From an uncultured Granulosicoccaceae bacterium (GTDB taxonomy: Bacteria > Pseudomonadota > Gammaproteobacteria > Granulosicoccales > Granulosicoccaceae): a stretch of 64,000 nucleotides of DNA. Every line of letters begins with the position of its first letter. The stretch's first letter is position 1. The stretch lies in the NCBI GenBank assembly GCA_938020525.1, contig CALIHW010000103.1:1-64000 (forward strand), written 5' to 3'. The position numbers were made by a program, and so were the translations under genes. Shown in pieces: positions 19,420 through 31,038 of this stretch. The notes below the pieces were generated by a model. The model made no database searches, was not told where the DNA came from, and was given only the letters and a program-made list of their open reading frames with translations.

Positions 19420-19821
19420 ATGGCTTATAGCGACAAAGTAATTGATCACTACGAAAACCCACGCAACGTTGGCAAGCTTGACGCCGATAGCGACAATGTC
19501 GGTACCGGCATGGTTGGCGCACCTGCATGTGGTGACGTTATGCGTCTGCAAATCCAGGTTGATGATAACGGCGTGATTGAAGATGCCAAGTTCAAGACCT
19601 ACGGCTGTGGATCAGCAATTGCCTCCTCTTCTCTGGTAACAGAGATGGTTAAGGGTAAGACGCTTGACGAGGCCGCTGCGATTAAAAACATGGAAATCGT
19701 CGAGGAGCTTGCGCTTCCACCGGTTAAGATTCACTGCTCTGTATTGGCTGAAGACGCGATTGCAGCAGCAATTGAAGATATTAAAGCCAAGCGTGAAAAG
19801 AAGGCAGAGTCTGCGGCTTAA
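19420..19821 (+). CDS. iscU: Fe-S scaffold protein IscU
   Basis: MAYSDKVIDHYENPRNVG, GAPACGDVM, YGCGSAIASSS, LPPVKIHCSVLAEDAI. Confidence 0.98.
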   Translation: MAYSDKVIDHYENPRNVGKLDADSDNVGTGMVGAPACGDVMRLQIQVDDNGVIEDAKFKTYGCGSAIASSSLVTEMVKGKTLDEAAAIKNMEIVEELALPPVKIHCSVLAEDAIAAAIEDIKAKREKKAESAA

Positions 19822-19851
19822 GAGTCTGTTAGACAGGCTGGCTGGATATTA

Positions 19852-20175
19852 ATGGCTATTACACTGACAGACGCGGCAGCAGATCACGTCAAAGGCTTTC
19901 TCGCAAACCGCGGTAAAGGTATCGGACTGCGCCTTGCAGTTCGAACCACCGGCTGCTCAGGCATGGCTTACGTGCTTGAGTTTGCGGATGAAGTGGATGA
20001 AGGTGATGTAGTGTTTGATGACAACGATATAAAAGTTGTGGTCGATCCCAAGAGTCTTGTGTATCTGGACGGTACAGAGCTCGATTTTGGTAAAGAAGGG
20101 CTGAACGAAGGTTTCAAATTCAACAACCCTAACGTCAAGGATGAATGTGGTTGTGGAGAAAGTTTTAACGTCTAG
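19852..20175 (+). CDS. iscA: Iron-sulfur cluster assembly protein IscA
   Basis: [19 protein letters not shown]...CGCGESF. Confidence 0.97.
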   Translation: MAITLTDAAADHVKGFLANRGKGIGLRLAVRTTGCSGMAYVLEFADEVDEGDVVFDDNDIKVVVDPKSLVYLDGTELDFGKEGLNEGFKFNNPNVKDECGCGESFNV

Positions 20176-20234
20176 TTGTTGCCGCATTCTTCTCCTGCCT
20201 TACTGCCACAATCTACCCTCTGAATCAGACGCCT

Positions 20235-20780
20235 TTGGAAACCGATAACTTCAATTTCGAACAGAACTATTTTGAACTGTTCGATCTTCCGGTCAGTTGC
20301 GAAATTGATGCTGCAAAGTTGCGTGAAAATTTTATGCAGATGCAACGGCAGTATCATCCGGATCGGTTTGCCGCAGCTTCAAGCACCGAGAGGCGACGTG
20401 CTGTGCAGATAGCCTCACATATTAATGGTGCCCACCAGACACTTGACGTTCCATTGAAACGTGCAGAGTACTGCTTGCAATTGGCGGGGCTAAGTACAGA
20501 CTCTGAAACCGATGCGAAGATGGACTCGATGTTTTTGATGCAGCAGATGGAGCTGCGTGAATCACTCGAAGAGATATCTTCTGCATCTGATCCTTACAAG
20601 GCTCTGGACTCGGCACGCGAAGATATAGATAGTCAAATCAAAACTACGCAAGCAGAGACATCCGAATGTATAGCGCAGCAAAAGTATGATGAGGCGCGTG
20701 AATCTATTCGTCGCTGGCAGTTTCTTGAGAAACTCGCAGAAGAGGCTAATTCTATTGAGGCACAACTCGATGATGCCTGA
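20235..20780 (+). CDS. hscB: Fe-S co-chaperone HscB
   Basis: [37 protein letters not shown]-domain. Confidence 0.96.
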   Translation: METDNFNFEQNYFELFDLPVSCEIDAAKLRENFMQMQRQYHPDRFAAASSTERRRAVQIASHINGAHQTLDVPLKRAEYCLQLAGLSTDSETDAKMDSMFLMQQMELRESLEEISSASDPYKALDSAREDIDSQIKTTQAETSECIAQQKYDEARESIRRWQFLEKLAEEANSIEAQLDDA

Positions 20781-20807
20781 GTATACCTGGATGCCTGGGC
20801 ATACCTG
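20772..20807 (+). repeat. 18-bp near-perfect tandem duplication at the hscB stop
   Basis: GATGCCTGAGTATACCTG / GATGCCTGGGCATACCTG. Confidence 0.9.
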
Positions 20808-20824
20808 TACAGGACGTTGCTGAT

Positions 20825-22717
20825 ATGGCCTTATTACAAATATCAGAACCGGGTGAGGCAACTGCACCGCATCAGCATCGATTAGCAGCAGGGATTGATC
20901 TGGGTACTACCAATTCATTGGTGGCAACGGTTAGAAGCGGTGCTGCTGCTGTGCTTGAAGATGAAGAGGGTGAAGCGATATTCCCGTCAGTCGTACGTTA
21001 TGGCAATGACGGCGTCAGTGCCATTGGCCGGCAGGCACGTGAGCAGGCGGCAGAAGATCCGTACAACACAATCTCTTCTGTTAAACGATTGATTGGTCTC
21101 AGTGCTGAAGACATTGCAGCGTCATCGGCAAGTATGATGTTTCAGCTGGTCGAAACTGATTCCACCGTACCAAGAATTAGAACAGACGCAGGTCCCAAGA
21201 CTGCGATTGAAGTATCTGCAGACATATTAAAGTCATTGAAAGCCCGCGCAGAGCAAAGTCTCGGTGGTGAACTTGGCGGTGTCGTAGTGACAGTGCCTGC
21301 TTACTTTGACGATACGCAAAGGCAAGCTACCAAGGATGCAGCGAAACTCGCGGGACTCAATGTGTATCGACTGGTTAATGAACCGACAGCAGCGGCAATT
21401 GCCTATGGTCTTGATCGTCAGGAAACGGACAGCACGATTGCCGTCTATGACCTTGGCGGTGGTACTTTTGATATCTCAATACTGAAACTTGAAAGAGGTG
21501 TATTTGAAGTTTTATCCACTGCAGGTGATACCGCACTGGGTGGTGATGATATTGATCAAGCGCTCGTCAGCTGGTTTGTTGGTGAGCATGACATCACAGT
21601 GGGTGAGGATGCAGCACTTCAACGTTCTTTGCTTGATCAGGCCCGTGCTGTAAAGCATCAGCTGACTGATGCGAATGAGGCGCAGTTTCAGATTGAGTAT
21701 CAGGACAAAAGCTACTGTTCGTCTTTGTCGCTTGAAACATTCCGCTCGCTAGTACATGTGCTGGTTGATAGAACGCTCAAGTCGTGCCGTGGTGCACTGA
21801 GGCAGGCTAAGCTTAAAAAGACCGACATTGATAATGTTGTGATGGTTGGTGGTTCCACTCGTGTGCCGATAGTCCGGCAAATGGTTAGTGAGTTTTTTGA
21901 TCAGGATGTACTAACCGATATTAATCCTGATGAAGTCGTTGCCGTAGGGGCAGCTCTGCAAGCGGATGTGCTTGCTGGCAACAAACCGGACAGTGATATG
22001 TTGTTGCTGGATGTGAATCCGCTTTCACTGGGCATAGAAACTCACGGTGGTCTGGTAGAACAGATTATTCCGCGTAATACGACTATCCCGGTTGCCCGTG
22101 CTCAGGAATTCACCACATTTAAGGACGGTCAAACTGCCATGGCGTTGCATGTAGTGCAGGGTGAACGCGATCTTGTGCGGGACTGCCGCTCGCTAGGGCG
22201 CTTTGAGCTTCGTGGTTTTGTGCCTGCCGTCGCCGGGCAGGCTCGTATACAAGTGATGTTTCAAGTTGATGCGGATGGTTTGTTGACTGTGTCTGCAATA
22301 GAAAAGATCAGTGAAGTGCATGCTGAAGTACAGATTAAACCGTCTTATGGCTTGCTGGATGCTGAAATTGAAACAATGATTCGTGACTCAATGACTCATG
22401 CCGAGCAGGATGTTGCAGCGCGTATGCTGCAGGAGCAACGCGTCGAGGCAGAGCGAACAGTGGCGGCACTTGATGCGGCAATGTCTCGAGACGCTGATGA
22501 GTTTTTAACAGCTTCTGAAAAACAAAAGATTCTTGATGCACGGGAGTATGTTGTGCAATCTGGCAAGTCAGACGATGCAGAGGCAATTAAGAATGCATTA
22601 CGTGAACTTGAATCGGTGAGTGAAGTTTATGTTGCTCGACGCATGAATGCATCAGTTGGTGAGACAATGACCGGCAAGAACATAGATAGTTATCAAAAAC
22701 AGGACAATCCTTCCTAA
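20825..22717 (+). CDS. hscA: Fe-S protein assembly chaperone HscA
   Basis: [33 protein letters not shown]; DnaK family in isc operon. Confidence 0.97.
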   Translation: MALLQISEPGEATAPHQHRLAAGIDLGTTNSLVATVRSGAAAVLEDEEGEAIFPSVVRYGNDGVSAIGRQAREQAAEDPYNTISSVKRLIGLSAEDIAASSASMMFQLVETDSTVPRIRTDAGPKTAIEVSADILKSLKARAEQSLGGELGGVVVTVPAYFDDTQRQATKDAAKLAGLNVYRLVNEPTAAAIAYGLDRQETDSTIAVYDLGGGTFDISILKLERGVFEVLSTAGDTALGGDDIDQALVSWFVGEHDITVGEDAALQRSLLDQARAVKHQLTDANEAQFQIEYQDKSYCSSLSLETFRSLVHVLVDRTLKSCRGALRQAKLKKTDIDNVVMVGGSTRVPIVRQMVSEFFDQDVLTDINPDEVVAVGAALQADVLAGNKPDSDMLLLDVNPLSLGIETHGGLVEQIIPRNTTIPVARAQEFTTFKDGQTAMALHVVQGERDLVRDCRSLGRFELRGFVPAVAGQARIQVMFQVDADGLLTVSAIEKISEVHAEVQIKPSYGLLDAEIETMIRDSMTHAEQDVAARMLQEQRVEAERTVAALDAAMSRDADEFLTASEKQKILDAREYVVQSGKSDDAEAIKNALRELESVSEVYVARRMNASVGETMTGKNIDSYQKQDNPS

Positions 22718-23058
22718 TGCCAAAAATTACAGTTAAGCCGCACGAAGAAATTTGCCCTGAGGGCAAAGTGTTTGAAGCAAACTCCGGTACTTCAGTGTGT
22801 GATGCGCTGTTGTCACAGCATATTCATATTGAGCACGCCTGTGAGAAGTCATGTGCCTGTACTACCTGTCACGTCTATGTGCGTGAGGGAATCGATTCAC
22901 TGGATGAGGCTACTGAGCTTGAAGAAGACTATCTCGATAAAGCCTGGGGCGTTGATCCGGATTCGCGGTTGAGTTGTCAGTCGATCATTGAAGATGAAGA
23001 CCTGACGATTGAAATTCCGAAATACACCATCAATATGGTGTCTGAAACCCATCATTAG
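22717..23058 (+). CDS. fdx: Isc-system [2Fe-2S] ferredoxin
   Basis: CEKSCACTTCHVYVREG...RLSCQ. Confidence 0.96.
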   Translation: MPKITVKPHEEICPEGKVFEANSGTSVCDALLSQHIHIEHACEKSCACTTCHVYVREGIDSLDEATELEEDYLDKAWGVDPDSRLSCQSIIEDEDLTIEIPKYTINMVSETHH

Positions 23059-23072
23059 GACTGGAGTGCGAT

Positions 23073-23276
23073 ATGGGACTTAAGTGGACAGATACACTCG
23101 ACATCGCGATCGAGCTGGTTGATACCCATACTGAGGTCGATCCACAGCAGGTTCGTTTCACCGACTTGCACCGATGGGTGACAGAACTGCCCGATTTTGA
23201 CGATGATCCGGAAAAATCCAATGAGAAGATTCTCGAGGCGATTCAGATGACATGGATCGAGGAAAAGGAAGACTGA
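23073..23276 (+). CDS. iscX: Fe-S cluster assembly protein IscX
   Basis: MGLKWTDTLDIAIELVDTHTEVDPQQVRFTDLHRWV. Confidence 0.95.
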   Translation: MGLKWTDTLDIAIELVDTHTEVDPQQVRFTDLHRWVTELPDFDDDPEKSNEKILEAIQMTWIEEKED

Positions 23277-23402
23277 TGCGGCCGAGGCCCATTGAGTTTG
23301 GTCTTTGATGCTGGCAGTGGTACTCAAAAGCCGTGCAGAAACAAAAATAGCAGCTAGTATTTGACGATTGTGGATCACGCGCGTAGTATCGCGTGCTCGG
23401 TT

Positions 23403-23479
23403 CGGGGCATAGCGCAGCCTGGTAGCGCATCTGCTTTGGGAGCAGAGGGTCGCAGGTTCGAATCCTGCTGCCCCGACCA
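23403..23479 (+). tRNA. tRNA-Pro(TGG)
   Basis: Cloverleaf CGGGGCA...TGCCCCGACCA; anticodon loop TTTGGGA; encoded CCA. Confidence 0.97.
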
Positions 23480-23566
23480 ACTTTTAACATCCGTGCAGAA
23501 CCTGCTGAAACTCCGGCGCTCTTTTGCTGAGCACCGAATTGCAGGGGAACTCATGAACCAGGTTAT

Positions 23567-23643
23567 GCGCCCGTAGCTCATTTGGATAGAGCATCGGCCT
23601 TCTAAGCCGAGGGTAGCAGGTTCGAATCCTGCCGGGCGTGCCA
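23567..23643 (+). tRNA. tRNA-Arg(TCT)
   Basis: GCGCCCG...CGGGCGTGCCA; anticodon loop CTTCTAA. Confidence 0.97.
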
Positions 23644-23727
23644 TACCCGGTCTGCGGGTAACGGAGAATTTCGGTGTTTTTTTCAGGCGCCGAATGGTAG
23701 TTAAAAGTGCCAGGTTTAAAGTTCAGT

Positions 23728-23804
23728 GGTGGGCGTAGCTCAGTTGGTAGAGCGCAGGATTGTGATTCCTGTGGTCGTGGGTTCAAATCCCATCGTCCAC
23801 CCCA
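23728..23804 (+). tRNA. tRNA-His(GTG)
   Basis: G-1:C73 acceptor, anticodon loop TTGTGAT, CCA. Confidence 0.97.
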
Positions 23805-23905
23805 CTTTAATTCGACTGTAAATGCAAACTGTATGAATATAAATTTCCGGCAGGAAAGTGCAGTTACGGTCAAGCTTCAGCTATAATGGCGAGCTAGGAA
23901 TCATT

Positions 23906-23990
<85 letters not shown>

Positions 23991-24141
23991 TCTTCAACAG
24001 CTGTGACGCACCGTACCGCGAGCCCGTTGTCTTAGAAATAGCCAGTGAAAATTAGCTAGAGACAAGGGCTTACAGTCAAGATCTTCCGCGTTCAAAGTCA
24101 AATTTACAACATCCATACAGCCAGGCGGCTGGTGAGGTTAT

Positions 24142-25458
24142 ATGCAGGTTACAGAAGAATCCGTAAACGGTCTTGAGCGCACGATAAGAATTCAGGTGCC
24201 CTCAGCGGATATTGATACTGCGGTCCACAAAAAGCTGCAATCACTTGCCAAGGAAGTTCGCATCAACGGATTCCGTCCGGGCAAGGTGCCACTTCAGGTG
24301 GTCAAGAAACGTTTTGGTGGGCAAGTGCGGCAGGAAGTTCTGGGCGACGTCATCAACGAAAGTTATCACAACGCACTAACGCAAGAGAGCTACAGACCTG
24401 CAGGCATGCCTTCAATTGAGCCGGTCAAGATGGAAGACGACTCCGAAGAGTTCGCTTACACCGCAACTTTTGAAGTTTATCCGGAGATTGAGCTTGCAAG
24501 TCTCAATGGGGAGACGGTCATCAAAACCGATTCTGCGGTCGAAGAATCGGATCTCGATGAAATGATGGAAACACTGCGCCAGCAGCGCAAGGTCTGGAAT
24601 GATGTCGATCGCGCTTCCGAAACTGGCGATCAGGTCATCATGGATTTTGTTGGCAGTATTGACGGTGAGGAGTTTCCGGGTGGGTCTGCAAAGGAAGCGC
24701 CGCTTGAGCTGGGTTCTAACTCGATGATCCCGGGTTTTGAAGATCAGCTGGTCGGAGTCTCAAAGGGTGATGAAAAGACGATTAATGTGAACTTCCCCGA
24801 GGACTATCGTGCGACAGACCTCGCAGGAAAAGAAGCGCAATTCCAAATAACTGTGCATGGCGTCAAAGTGTCTGAGCTTCCGCAAGTGAATGACGAGTTT
24901 GCTAAGGAATTTGGCATTGAAGAGGGTGGAGTAGATGCACTTCGTGCCGATATCAGAAAGAACATGGAAAGATAACTGAGGCAAGCGCTTGAAAATAAGG
25001 ATAAACAGGCGGTAATGGATCTGCTTCTGGCAAAGAATGATTTTCCTGTGCCCGGTAGTCTTATTAACGAAGAAATTGGCAGGTTGAAAAAGCAGTTGAT
25101 TGATCAGATGCAGGTACCGGAAGGTTCTGAGCCTGAGCTTGACGACGAAATGTTTAAGTCAGATGCAGAACGTCGGGTGAAACTCGGGTTGCTGGTCGCG
25201 GAGATCATCAGAAAACACGAAATGAAACCGGATCCGGATAAAGTGCGGTCTACGATTGAATCGATGGCAGCCTCTTATGAAGATCCGCAGCAAGTTGTCG
25301 ACTACTATTATAGTAACCAGGAATATATGCAGAACATCGAAGGATTGGTACTAGAACAGCAAGTCACCGACTGGGCAATGGCAGAAGCAACAGTAAAAGC
25401 GGAAGCCATGCCTTTTAAGGAAGTGATGAACCCTGATAAGCAGAATCAGTCAAACTGA
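24142..25458 (+). pseudogene. tig: Trigger factor interrupted by an in-frame TAA at 24973-24975
   Basis: ORFs 24142-24975 and 25015-25458 are in the same frame and together match full-length Tig (438 codons): ...RKNMER*LRQALENKDKQAVMDLLLAKNDFPVPGSLI... Confidence 0.85.
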
Positions 25459-25481
25459 CAAAAAGCGTTATTTAAGAGAGT

Positions 25482-26141
25482 ATGAACATGACTAAGAGCC
25501 CATTGGACCCCTTTATGGTCGCCCCCCAGGCTACGGGTTATATCCCGAGTGTGGAGGAAGTGACTCCGCGCGGCTCTATGCGTTACGACATTTACTCCCG
25601 CATGCTCAAAGAGCGCGTGGTGTTTTTGGTTGGGCAAGTTGAGGACTTCATGGCCAATGTGGTCGTGGCCCAGCTGCTGTTTCTGGAATCAGAAAACCCT
25701 GATAAAGATATCTCTCTCTACATTAACAGCCCGGGTGGTTCTGTTACGGCAGGAATGGCTATCTATGACACGATGCAGTTCATCAAGCCAGACGTCAGTA
25801 CACTGTGTGTCGGTCAGGCTGCAAGTATGGGGGCCTTGCTTTTGGCCGGTGGCGCGCAGGACAAACGCTTTGCGCTGCCTCACAGTCGTATGATGATCCA
25901 TCAGCCTCTGGGTGGTTTTCAGGGGCAGGCTACCGATATCGAAATTCACGCGCAGGAAATTCTCTCTATCAAGCAGCGCCTGAATCAGGTGCTTGCGCAT
26001 CACACAGGGAAAGATATTGAAGTGATCCAGAACGATACCGATCGGGACAACTTCATGACTGCCCAGGACGGCGTGGAGTATGGATTGATAGATCGAGTTG
26101 TTGAGAACCGTGGCAGAGAAGCGGAGATTGCCTCCACTTAA
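25482..26141 (+). CDS. clpP: ATP-dependent Clp protease proteolytic subunit
   Basis: [43 protein letters not shown]. Confidence 0.98.
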   Translation: MNMTKSPLDPFMVAPQATGYIPSVEEVTPRGSMRYDIYSRMLKERVVFLVGQVEDFMANVVVAQLLFLESENPDKDISLYINSPGGSVTAGMAIYDTMQFIKPDVSTLCVGQAASMGALLLAGGAQDKRFALPHSRMMIHQPLGGFQGQATDIEIHAQEILSIKQRLNQVLAHHTGKDIEVIQNDTDRDNFMTAQDGVEYGLIDRVVENRGREAEIAST

Positions 26142-26253
26142 CACCAGATTTGTCTTGCCAGGACCCCGTGCAAATGCTGAAACGACGGGTGTTTCCTTGC
26201 AAAAACTGGTGAAAAGCGGCAAGGTGGATGTATAGAAACTGGGTGTCTGGATA

Positions 26254-27561
26254 ATGAGCGACGGCGATAACAAAAATACAGAAGACAGCAAGCTGCTTTA
26301 TTGCTCATTCTGCGGCAAGAGCCAGCATGAAGTGCGCAAGTTGATCGCTGGCCCGTCAGTGTTCATTTGCGATGAATGTGTCGATCTTTGCAACGACATC
26401 ATTACTGAAGAGATGCAAGAGAAAGCTGCCGGGGCTACCGGTGAGCTCCTCAAGCCTCAGCAAATCAGAGATACCCTTGACCAATACGTGATCGGTCAGG
26501 AAGGTGCCAAGAAAATTCTCGCAGTTGCGGTGTACAACCACTACAAACGATTGCAGTACCAAAGCGAGAGCAAAGATGATGTCGAATTGGCTAAAAGCAA
26601 TATCTTGCTTGTTGGTCCGACAGGTTCCGGTAAAACTCTGCTGGCTGAGACACTGGCCCGACTGCTAAACGTTCCGTTTACAATGGCAGATGCCACTACG
26701 CTTACTGAAGCAGGATATGTCGGTGAGGATGTTGAGAACATCATCCAAAAGCTACTGCAAAAGTGTGACTATGATGTCGATAAAGCACAGAACGGTATTG
26801 TCTACATTGATGAAATCGATAAGATTTCGCGCAAGGCTGACAACCCTTCTATCACCCGTGATGTTTCCGGTGAAGGTGTACAGCAGGCACTGTTAAAACT
26901 GATCGAAGGCACCGTTGCCTCAGTTCCACCTCAGGGTGGTCGTAAGCACCCGCAACAGGAATTCCTGCAGGTGGATACAAAAAATATTCTGTTTATTGTC
27001 GGTGGCGCATTTGCCGGTCTTGATAAGATCATTCGCGATCGTTCAGACAAGGGTGGTATTGGTTTTGCGGCTGATGTTAAAACCAAAGATGAAACTGCCA
27101 AGCTTGGTGAAGTATTGGCAACAGTAGAAGCAGATGACTTGGTGCGTTATGGTTTGATTCCGGAGTTTGTTGGCCGACTTCCTGTGATCGCAACACTTAA
27201 AGAACTCGATGAAGACGCGCTGGTGAGAATTCTTACCGAGCCTAAAAATGCAATCACCAAGCAGTACGAAAAACTGCTGAGCATGGAAAATGTCGAAATC
27301 GAATTCCGTGAAGATGCCCTGTATGCCGTAGCGGAGAAAGCGACCGAGCGGAAGACCGGCGCACGTGGCTTGCGTACTATCCTTGAAAATATACTTCTCG
27401 ACACGATGTATGACCTGCCTCAAATGGAAGGTGTTAAGAAAGTCGTTGTCGATGGTGCAGTAGTCAGAGGTGAAGCAAAGCCATACCTGATGTTTGCCAG
27501 CAACGATGAGCCTGAAGATACAGGTGAAGAAGGCTTCAAGCGCGCGGCATCTGACGAGTAG
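26254..27561 (+). CDS. clpX: ATP-dependent Clp protease ATP-binding subunit ClpX
   Basis: [46 protein letters not shown]. Confidence 0.98.
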   Translation: MSDGDNKNTEDSKLLYCSFCGKSQHEVRKLIAGPSVFICDECVDLCNDIITEEMQEKAAGATGELLKPQQIRDTLDQYVIGQEGAKKILAVAVYNHYKRLQYQSESKDDVELAKSNILLVGPTGSGKTLLAETLARLLNVPFTMADATTLTEAGYVGEDVENIIQKLLQKCDYDVDKAQNGIVYIDEIDKISRKADNPSITRDVSGEGVQQALLKLIEGTVASVPPQGGRKHPQQEFLQVDTKNILFIVGGAFAGLDKIIRDRSDKGGIGFAADVKTKDETAKLGEVLATVEADDLVRYGLIPEFVGRLPVIATLKELDEDALVRILTEPKNAITKQYEKLLSMENVEIEFREDALYAVAEKATERKTGARGLRTILENILLDTMYDLPQMEGVKKVVVDGAVVRGEAKPYLMFASNDEPEDTGEEGFKRAASDE

Positions 27562-27734
27562 GCGCAGACGGTAGCTATTATTTTTGCCTGGGATGCTTAT
27601 AAGGATCGCCGACAATGCGTCGGCGCACCTGAGCGTCGTTAATTCACCGTTGTTCGCCTTGTAAAATCCCCTCCCGGCCTTACACTTAATGTTCGAGCTC
27701 AGACGCCTTTGTCTGTGCGGAACAGCGAGGCATC

Positions 27735-30251
27735 ATGGCCGACGATCCCAAGTCACCTAGGAAAGCACCCAAAAAGGCATCTGGCAAAGATTTAGCCAAA
27801 GATGCGGATCGCACGCTTGAAAAGGCAGTGCCGGATTCGAAAAATTTACCGGATCATTTAATTCCCCTGGTACCTTTGCGGGACGTTGTTGTATATCCGC
27901 ATATGGTGATTCCGCTGTTCGTTGGTCGAGAGAAATCAATCCTTGCGCTCGATGAGGCTATGTCTCGCGATAAGCAGATTTTGTTGTCTGCTCAAACGCG
28001 TGCCGACATCGAAGATCCTGACGCGGAAGACATCAATACTTTTGGCACCCTTGCCGATATCCTGCAGTTATTGAAGCTACCGGACGGTACTATCAAAGTA
28101 CTGGTTGAGGGGAGTCAGCGCGCCAGAATTTCAGATGTGGAAAAAACCCCGGATGGTTTTTTTGCCGCCCGTGCCGAAGTGGTTGATGTAGCCCAGGACT
28201 ACGACGAAGTGGAAATGGAAGTGCTGGTTCGTTCAGTCACTAAGCTGTTTGAACAATACGTCAAACTTAAAGAAAAGCTTGCACCGGAAATACTCACATC
28301 GCTGAGCGGTATCGACAATCCATCCAGGCTTGCAGATACGGTAGCTGCTCATCTTTCTTTGAAGATAGAAGAGAAGCAAACACTTCTTGAGATTGAACAC
28401 CCTGCAGACAGGCTCGAGCAATTAATGAGCTTGATGGAAGGGGAGCTCGATATGTTGCAGGTTGAGAAAAGAATTCGTGGCCGGGTTAAGCAACAAATGG
28501 AAAAGAGCCAGCGTGAGTACTATCTCAACGAGCAAATGAAGGCTATCCAGAAAGAACTCGGAGATATGGATGACGTTCCGAATGAAATCGAAGATCTGGC
28601 TGGAAAAATTGAATCTGCCGGCATGGGTGCTGAAGCTAAAGAGAAAGTTACTGCTGAGTTGCAGAAGCTAAAAATGATGTCACCTATGTCTGCAGAGGCG
28701 ACGGTTGTGCGGAACTACATCGAAACACTTACCAATGTTCCGTGGAAAAAACGCAGCAGGCTTAAGTCCAATCTCGCAGAGGCAGAAGAGGTTCTCGAAG
28801 CTGATCACTATGGGCTCGATAAGGTGAAAGAGCGCATCCTTGAATACCTCGCTGTTCAAAAAAGAGTTAAGAAATCAAAAGGGCCCATTCTTTGTCTGGT
28901 GGGGCCTCCGGGTGTTGGTAAGACATCTCTTGGTAAATCTATCGCACGCTCTACCGGTAGAAAGTTCAGCCGCATGGCGCTGGGTGGTGTCAGAGACGAG
29001 GCAGAAATAAGAGGTCATAGACGTACTTATATAGGGTCAATGCCCGGCAAGATTATTCAAAACATCACTAAAGCAGAGACACGTAATCCGCTGATGTTAC
29101 TGGATGAGATAGACAAGATGTCTACCGACTTCAGAGGCGATCCTTCGTCAGCACTGCTTGAGGTTCTTGATCCAGAGCAGAACAATACGTTTACAGATCA
29201 CTACCTGGAAGTAGAATATGACTTGTCAGATGTTATGTTTGTCGCGACCGCTAACAGCATGGATATACCTGCGCCGCTGTTAGACCGAATGGAAGTGATC
29301 AGAATACCGGGTTACACAGAAACTGAAAAGTTGCACATAGCGCTGAACTATCTGGTGCCTCGAAAATTCGAGGACAACGGTTTACACAAAGACGAAATGA
29401 CTTTGTCAGAAGATGCCATCCGTCATGTTATTCGTCACTACACGCGTGAAGCTGGGGTCCGTGGACTTGAACGCGAGATATCTAAAATTTGTAGAAAGAT
29501 TGTCACCAGAATTCTGCTTGAAAAAGATACCCAATCTGTTGATGTCACACCTGATAATCTCTCAGAATATCTGGGTGTTCCGCAGTACCGCATTGGCAAA
29601 GCCGATCAGGAAGATAAAGTGGGTCAGGTAACCGGCCTTGCCTGGACGCAAGTGGGTGGTGAATTACTCACTATAGAAACAGCTGTGATGCCGGGTAAGG
29701 GTAAATTTATCAATACCGGGCAGCTGGGTGATGTGATGCAGGAGTCAATACAGGCGGCCAAAACTGTAGTCAGAAGTCGGGCCCAGTCACTGGGTTTAAA
29801 AGATGATTTCCATACTGAGAAAGACATTCACATTCACGTTCCCGAAGGGGCTACACCAAAAGATGGCCCGAGCGCGGGTATTGGAATGTGCACGGCACTG
29901 GTGTCGGCTATGACGGGTATCCCGGTAAAGTCTGACGTTGCAATGACTGGTGAAATTACATTGCGAGGAGAAGTGCTGCCGATCGGTGGCTTGAAAGAGA
30001 AGTTGCTTGCAGCGCACCGTGGCGGTTTGAAAACCGTCATCATTCCGCACGACAATGAGAAAGACCTGGCGGACGTTCCAGATGAAATTCTGGAAAAGCT
30101 GGATGTCAAAATAGCTCGCTGGATTGATGATGTTCTGGTGGTGGCGCTCACAAGCTCGCCAGTGCCGCTGCTACCCGAAGAAGTTTCTGATACCAAGTCT
30201 AAAAGTGCATCCAGGAAGAAAAAACCTTCCCAATCAGTCAGGCACCACTAG
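27735..30251 (+). CDS. lon: ATP-dependent protease Lon
   Basis: [37 protein letters not shown]. Confidence 0.98.
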   Translation: MADDPKSPRKAPKKASGKDLAKDADRTLEKAVPDSKNLPDHLIPLVPLRDVVVYPHMVIPLFVGREKSILALDEAMSRDKQILLSAQTRADIEDPDAEDINTFGTLADILQLLKLPDGTIKVLVEGSQRARISDVEKTPDGFFAARAEVVDVAQDYDEVEMEVLVRSVTKLFEQYVKLKEKLAPEILTSLSGIDNPSRLADTVAAHLSLKIEEKQTLLEIEHPADRLEQLMSLMEGELDMLQVEKRIRGRVKQQMEKSQREYYLNEQMKAIQKELGDMDDVPNEIEDLAGKIESAGMGAEAKEKVTAELQKLKMMSPMSAEATVVRNYIETLTNVPWKKRSRLKSNLAEAEEVLEADHYGLDKVKERILEYLAVQKRVKKSKGPILCLVGPPGVGKTSLGKSIARSTGRKFSRMALGGVRDEAEIRGHRRTYIGSMPGKIIQNITKAETRNPLMLLDEIDKMSTDFRGDPSSALLEVLDPEQNNTFTDHYLEVEYDLSDVMFVATANSMDIPAPLLDRMEVIRIPGYTETEKLHIALNYLVPRKFEDNGLHKDEMTLSEDAIRHVIRHYTREAGVRGLEREISKICRKIVTRILLEKDTQSVDVTPDNLSEYLGVPQYRIGKADQEDKVGQVTGLAWTQVGGELLTIETAVMPGKGKFINTGQLGDVMQESIQAAKTVVRSRAQSLGLKDDFHTEKDIHIHVPEGATPKDGPSAGIGMCTALVSAMTGIPVKSDVAMTGEITLRGEVLPIGGLKEKLLAAHRGGLKTVIIPHDNEKDLADVPDEILEKLDVKIARWIDDVLVVALTSSPVPLLPEEVSDTKSKSASRKKKPSQSVRHH

Positions 30252-30475
30252 GGGGAATCGCTTCAATAAAACCACCGGTTTGTGGTAAGGTGGTGGGGTT
30301 TGGTGCAGTTTGCACGCGTACAGTTTAGGCGGTTTTCCGCTTGTCTGTGTTAGGTTTTAGTGACGCATTGTTCGAGCCTGGCTGCCAGTCTGAAGCATTT
30401 ATTCGCTGAGTAGTATTGTTGTTGTCAGGCAGGGCGTTGCGCCGTATTTGCAATAATTATAGAGGACACCTCTGA

Positions 30476-30748
30476 ATGAATAAATCAGAATTCGTTGACG
30501 CGGTTGCTGATAAAGCTGACGTACAAAAATCCGATGCCCTTAAAATCGTTGACTCGATGACAGAAGTGATTAGTGATGCGCTCAAGTCAAAAGATCAGGT
30601 GACATTGGTCGGTTTTGGAACGTTTCTGGTAAGTGAAAGAGCGGCGCGGAAAGGACGTAATCCGCGTACAGGTGAAGAAATTGACATAAAGGCTTCAAAT
30701 GTTCCGCGATTTAAGCCTGGCAAAGCGTTGAAAGACGCTATAAACTAG
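30476..30748 (+). CDS. hupB: DNA-binding protein HU-beta
   Basis: MNKSEFVDAVADKADVQKSDA...GFGTFLVSERAARKGRNPRTGEEI. Confidence 0.97.
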   Translation: MNKSEFVDAVADKADVQKSDALKIVDSMTEVISDALKSKDQVTLVGFGTFLVSERAARKGRNPRTGEEIDIKASNVPRFKPGKALKDAIN

Positions 30749-30760
30749 TACGGATAGCTC

Positions 30761-30836
30761 GGGTGCTTAGCTCAGCTGGGAGAGCATCGCCCTTACAAGG
30801 CGAGGGTCGGGGGTTCGATCCCCTCAGCACCCACCA
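30761..30836 (+). tRNA. tRNA-Val(TAC)
   Basis: GGGTGCT...AGCACCCACCA; anticodon TAC. Confidence 0.97.
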
Positions 30837-30844
30837 CTATATTT

Positions 30845-30921
30845 GGAGCGGTAGTTCAGTTGGTTAGAATACCGGCCTGTCACGCCGGGGGTCGCGGGTT
30901 CGAGTCCCGTCCGCTCCGCCA
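30845..30921 (+). tRNA. tRNA-Asp(GTC)
   Basis: GGAGCGG...CCGCTCCGCCA; anticodon GTC. Confidence 0.97.
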
Positions 30922-30928
30922 AACAACG

Positions 30929-30953
30929 AAGGGTGTCTCGGCACCCTTTTTTT
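30929..30953 (+). terminator. Rho-independent terminator after tRNA-Asp
   Basis: AAGGGTG..CACCCTTTTTTT. Confidence 0.85.
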
Positions 30954-31038
30954 GTGTCCGCTGCTATATTAAATCTAAGCTTTGCAATCACACTGGCGAT
31001 TTAGTCGTCTGTAAACCACACGCACAAGTACGTAGCTT

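Noticed and set aside
23055-23873. Antisense ORFs over the tRNA cluster (e.g. GAAGFEPATLCSQSRCATRLRYAP, GSRIRTCDPLLPKQMRYQAAL, GRWDLNPRPQESQSCALPTELRP)
   Set aside because: Translations of the reverse complement of tRNA genes, a familiar annotation artefact; the four cloverleaf tRNAs explain the sequence.
24976-25014. Interpreting the tig split as a frameshift or programmed +1 site
   Set aside because: Both halves are in the same frame; a single stop codon (GAA to TAA) suffices.
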